Positions 5,282-6,501 of a stretch of DNA of 6,501 nucleotides are shown here, one piece after another. Every line of letters starts with the position of its first letter. Within the stretch, counting starts at the first letter, position 1. The notes under the pieces were generated by a model. That model had not been told where the DNA came from, searched no databases, and saw nothing but the letters and a program-made list of their open reading frames with translations. The stretch covers positions 1-6,501 of the forward strand of contig JAIXZB010000082.1 in the NCBI GenBank assembly GCA_027489915.1, read 5' to 3'. The DNA is from Rickettsiales bacterium. Lineage in GTDB: Bacteria > Pseudomonadota > Alphaproteobacteria > Rickettsiales > UBA3002. The position numbers were made by a program, and so were the translations under genes.

Positions 5282-5402
5282 TCCCACTTTAGATTCAATA
5301 CAGGCGGGCTTACTATGCTTCATAAGCCTTGCAGAATAGCTACGTTATATGTAAATCATAGCTCCTATGACGCCACGTCATCTGAATACATAGCGAGCCT
5401 CC
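5282..5402. promoter_or_regulatory. Intergenic region before psd with two inverted repeats
   Basis: The repeat GGCTTA (5307-5312) / TAAGCC (5323-5328), with an inner TATG/CATA pair, lies 26 bases after the kinase stop and may be a weak terminator. ATGACG-CCA-CGTCAT (5367-5381) is a perfect 15-bp inverted repeat 22 bases before the psd start and could be an operator or leader hairpin. An AT-rich stretch around 5345-5357 probably holds the psd promoter, but I cannot fix its boxes. Confidence 0.35.
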
Positions 5403-6113
5403 ATGCATTTACTACATACGATTAAAAAGGTACTTTTTGTGCCTATTCATCCGAAAGGATGGCCCTTTATTGCCATTGCTGCAGCGCTTGCGGTTACATT
5501 AAGCTGGGCTTCGCATTATGCTGGGTTTGCTGGCATTATCCTGCTCTCATTTTGCATCTATTTCTTTCGCAACCCCAACCGTATGGTGCCTCAGGGCGAT
5601 GGGTTCATTCTGGCAACGGGCGATGGCGTCATCAGCCATATTTCACAATCTACACTGCCCAAAGAGCTCGAATCTGACGGTACACTCTACCATAAAATCT
5701 CTATTTTTCTGAACGTGTTCAACGTGCATGTGAACCGTGTGCCTGCTAGTGGTCGCATTACCCAGCATCACTATATTGCGGGCAAGTTCTTGAATGCCGA
5801 ATTGGATAAAGCCAGTGAATTTAACGAGCGCACCGTTACCGTTATGGAAACCAAACAAGGCCACAACATTGGGTTTGCGCAGATTGCAGGGTTTGTAGCG
5901 CGCCGCATTATTTGCGAAATCACCCCAAAACAAGACATAACGCAGGGCGAGCGCTACGGGATCATTCGCTTCGGCAGCCGCTGCGATATTTACATCCCCC
6001 TGCACTACAACATACTGGTTGATGTCGGAAGCATCGCAATTGGCGGCGAAACCATGCTAGCCATCGACCCATCACTCTTTAACGCGGGTGCATTAACATG
6101 GAAAAACGTGTAA
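5403..6113 (+). CDS. psd: Phosphatidylserine decarboxylase proenzyme
   Basis: This 236-aa protein is the short-form Psd, a pyruvoyl-dependent inner-membrane enzyme converting phosphatidylserine to phosphatidylethanolamine. Hydrophobic segments at about residues 21-54 anchor it. The conserved blocks are YFFRNPNRMVPQ (53-64), GDGVISHI with D74, FLNVFNVHVNRVP with H109 (102-114), FLNAELDKASEFNER (129-143), AQIAGFVARRI (159-169) and GIIRFGSRCDIYIP (186-199). Self-cleavage between G191 and S192 should give a beta chain and a 45-residue alpha chain with the N-terminal pyruvoyl group. D74, H109 and S192 match the Asp-His-Ser processing triad. The length and ending (IAIGGETMLA) suit alphaproteobacterial forms. 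The ribosome binding site is weak (GCGAG). Its stop codon overlaps the pssA start, so the two are translationally coupled and make consecutive enzymes of one pathway. Confidence 0.95.
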   Translation: MHLLHTIKKVLFVPIHPKGWPFIAIAAALAVTLSWASHYAGFAGIILLSFCIYFFRNPNRMVPQGDGFILATGDGVISHISQSTLPKELESDGTLYHKISIFLNVFNVHVNRVPASGRITQHHYIAGKFLNAELDKASEFNERTVTVMETKQGHNIGFAQIAGFVARRIICEITPKQDITQGERYGIIRFGSRCDIYIPLHYNILVDVGSIAIGGETMLAIDPSLFNAGALTWKNV

Positions 6114-6501
6114 TGTTTATGCGGCGTCTACAGCGCTTTATTCCTAACCTCATTACACTCACAGCCATGTGCTTGGGGCTTACCGCCTTGCGGTTAAGTT
6201 ATGTAAGGGAAGATATTTATTTATCACTCGTCTTGCTGGTCATGGCCGCATTTCTTGATGGAATTGACGGTAAAATTGCGCGCATGCTTAAAGTGGAAAG
6301 TGCTGTCGGGGCACAACTTGATTCACTTGCAGATTTCCTGAATTTCTGCGTCACCCCTGCCCTGATTATTTTCGAATGGCATTTGAAAGATTTGTATTTC
6401 TTTGGTTGGGCCGCGACTTTAATTTTTCTCGTTGGCGGCGCGTATCGCTTGGCGCGCTTCAACGTCATGTATTCCAAGGGTATCGAAAATATCTCCTCGA
6501 A
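6113..6501 (+). CDS. pssA: CDP-diacylglycerol-serine O-phosphatidyltransferase (partial)
   Basis: The first 129 codons are present; the gene runs off the right edge. The product joins CDP-diacylglycerol and serine to give phosphatidylserine, the substrate of Psd, in the inner membrane. The CDP-alcohol phosphatidyltransferase signature DG-x2-AR-x8-G-x3-D-x3-D is complete (D52, G53, A56, R57, G66, D70, D74 from the start used here). FIPNLITLTAMCLGLTAL (residues 9-26) is the typical first membrane helix, and further helices lie at about 34-48 and 97-110. The start at 6113 overlaps the psd stop as TAATG, a usual coupling arrangement. An in-frame ATG at 6098, overlapping psd by 16 bases, is equally possible. 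It belongs to the type II, multi-membrane-helix PssA group, not the E. coli phospholipase-D-like type. Confidence 0.93.
   Translation, partial: MFMRRLQRFIPNLITLTAMCLGLTALRLSYVREDIYLSLVLLVMAAFLDGIDGKIARMLKVESAVGAQLDSLADFLNFCVTPALIIFEWHLKDLYFFGWAATLIFLVGGAYRLARFNVMYSKGIENISS

Noticed and set aside
5643..6005. Minus-strand ORF of 120 aa
   Set aside because: It lies wholly within psd, whose conserved motifs are unmistakable; it resembles no family I know.
6217..6477. Minus-strand ORF of 86 aa
   Set aside because: It lies wholly opposite pssA, which has a complete CDP-alcohol phosphatidyltransferase motif.

Overview
The window reads as a chromosomal stretch of a moderate-GC Gram-negative bacterium, most likely an alphaproteobacterium. 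The best clues are the short-form phosphatidylserine decarboxylase followed directly by pssA, and the alphaproteobacterial style of both the decarboxylase N-terminus and the Crp/Fnr-type regulator. This placement is inference from recognised protein features, not from a database search.

Layout. (1) Positions 161-850 hold a stand-alone HEPN gene of the AbiU2 type (candidate RNase or abortive-infection protein). It is followed by a non-coding stretch with four small hairpins. (2) Positions 1079-2063, minus strand, hold a DUF302 protein and a glycine-zipper protein. (3) A divergent intergenic region (2064-2314) carries a sigma-54-like promoter reading into a 56-aa hydrophilic ORF (2315-2485). 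A 14-bp stem-loop then leads to a secreted SYLF-domain protein (2554-3105) and an uncharacterised 130-aa protein (3132-3524). Regions 2 and 3 look like an accessory envelope/stress cluster. (4) A Crp/Fnr-family regulator (3533-4282, minus) converges on the 130-aa gene through a hairpin that spans both stop codons. It is divergent from an orphan soluble histidine kinase (4493-5281). The gap between them carries two palindromes with FNR-box geometry but a different half-site. (5) Positions 5403-6501 hold psd and the 5' part of pssA, with overlapping stop and start, for phosphatidylethanolamine synthesis.

How the parts may work together. psd and pssA are housekeeping membrane-lipid genes. The regulator and kinase probably form a local regulatory pair that shares the two palindromic sites. 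The SYLF, glycine-zipper and DUF302 proteins are families often met in envelope or stress contexts, but nothing here proves a common pathway. No tRNA, rRNA, CRISPR array, insertion sequence or transposase was seen. The least explained parts are the regulator's operator pair, the hairpin cluster behind the HEPN gene, and the sigma-54-like promoter with its small ORF.
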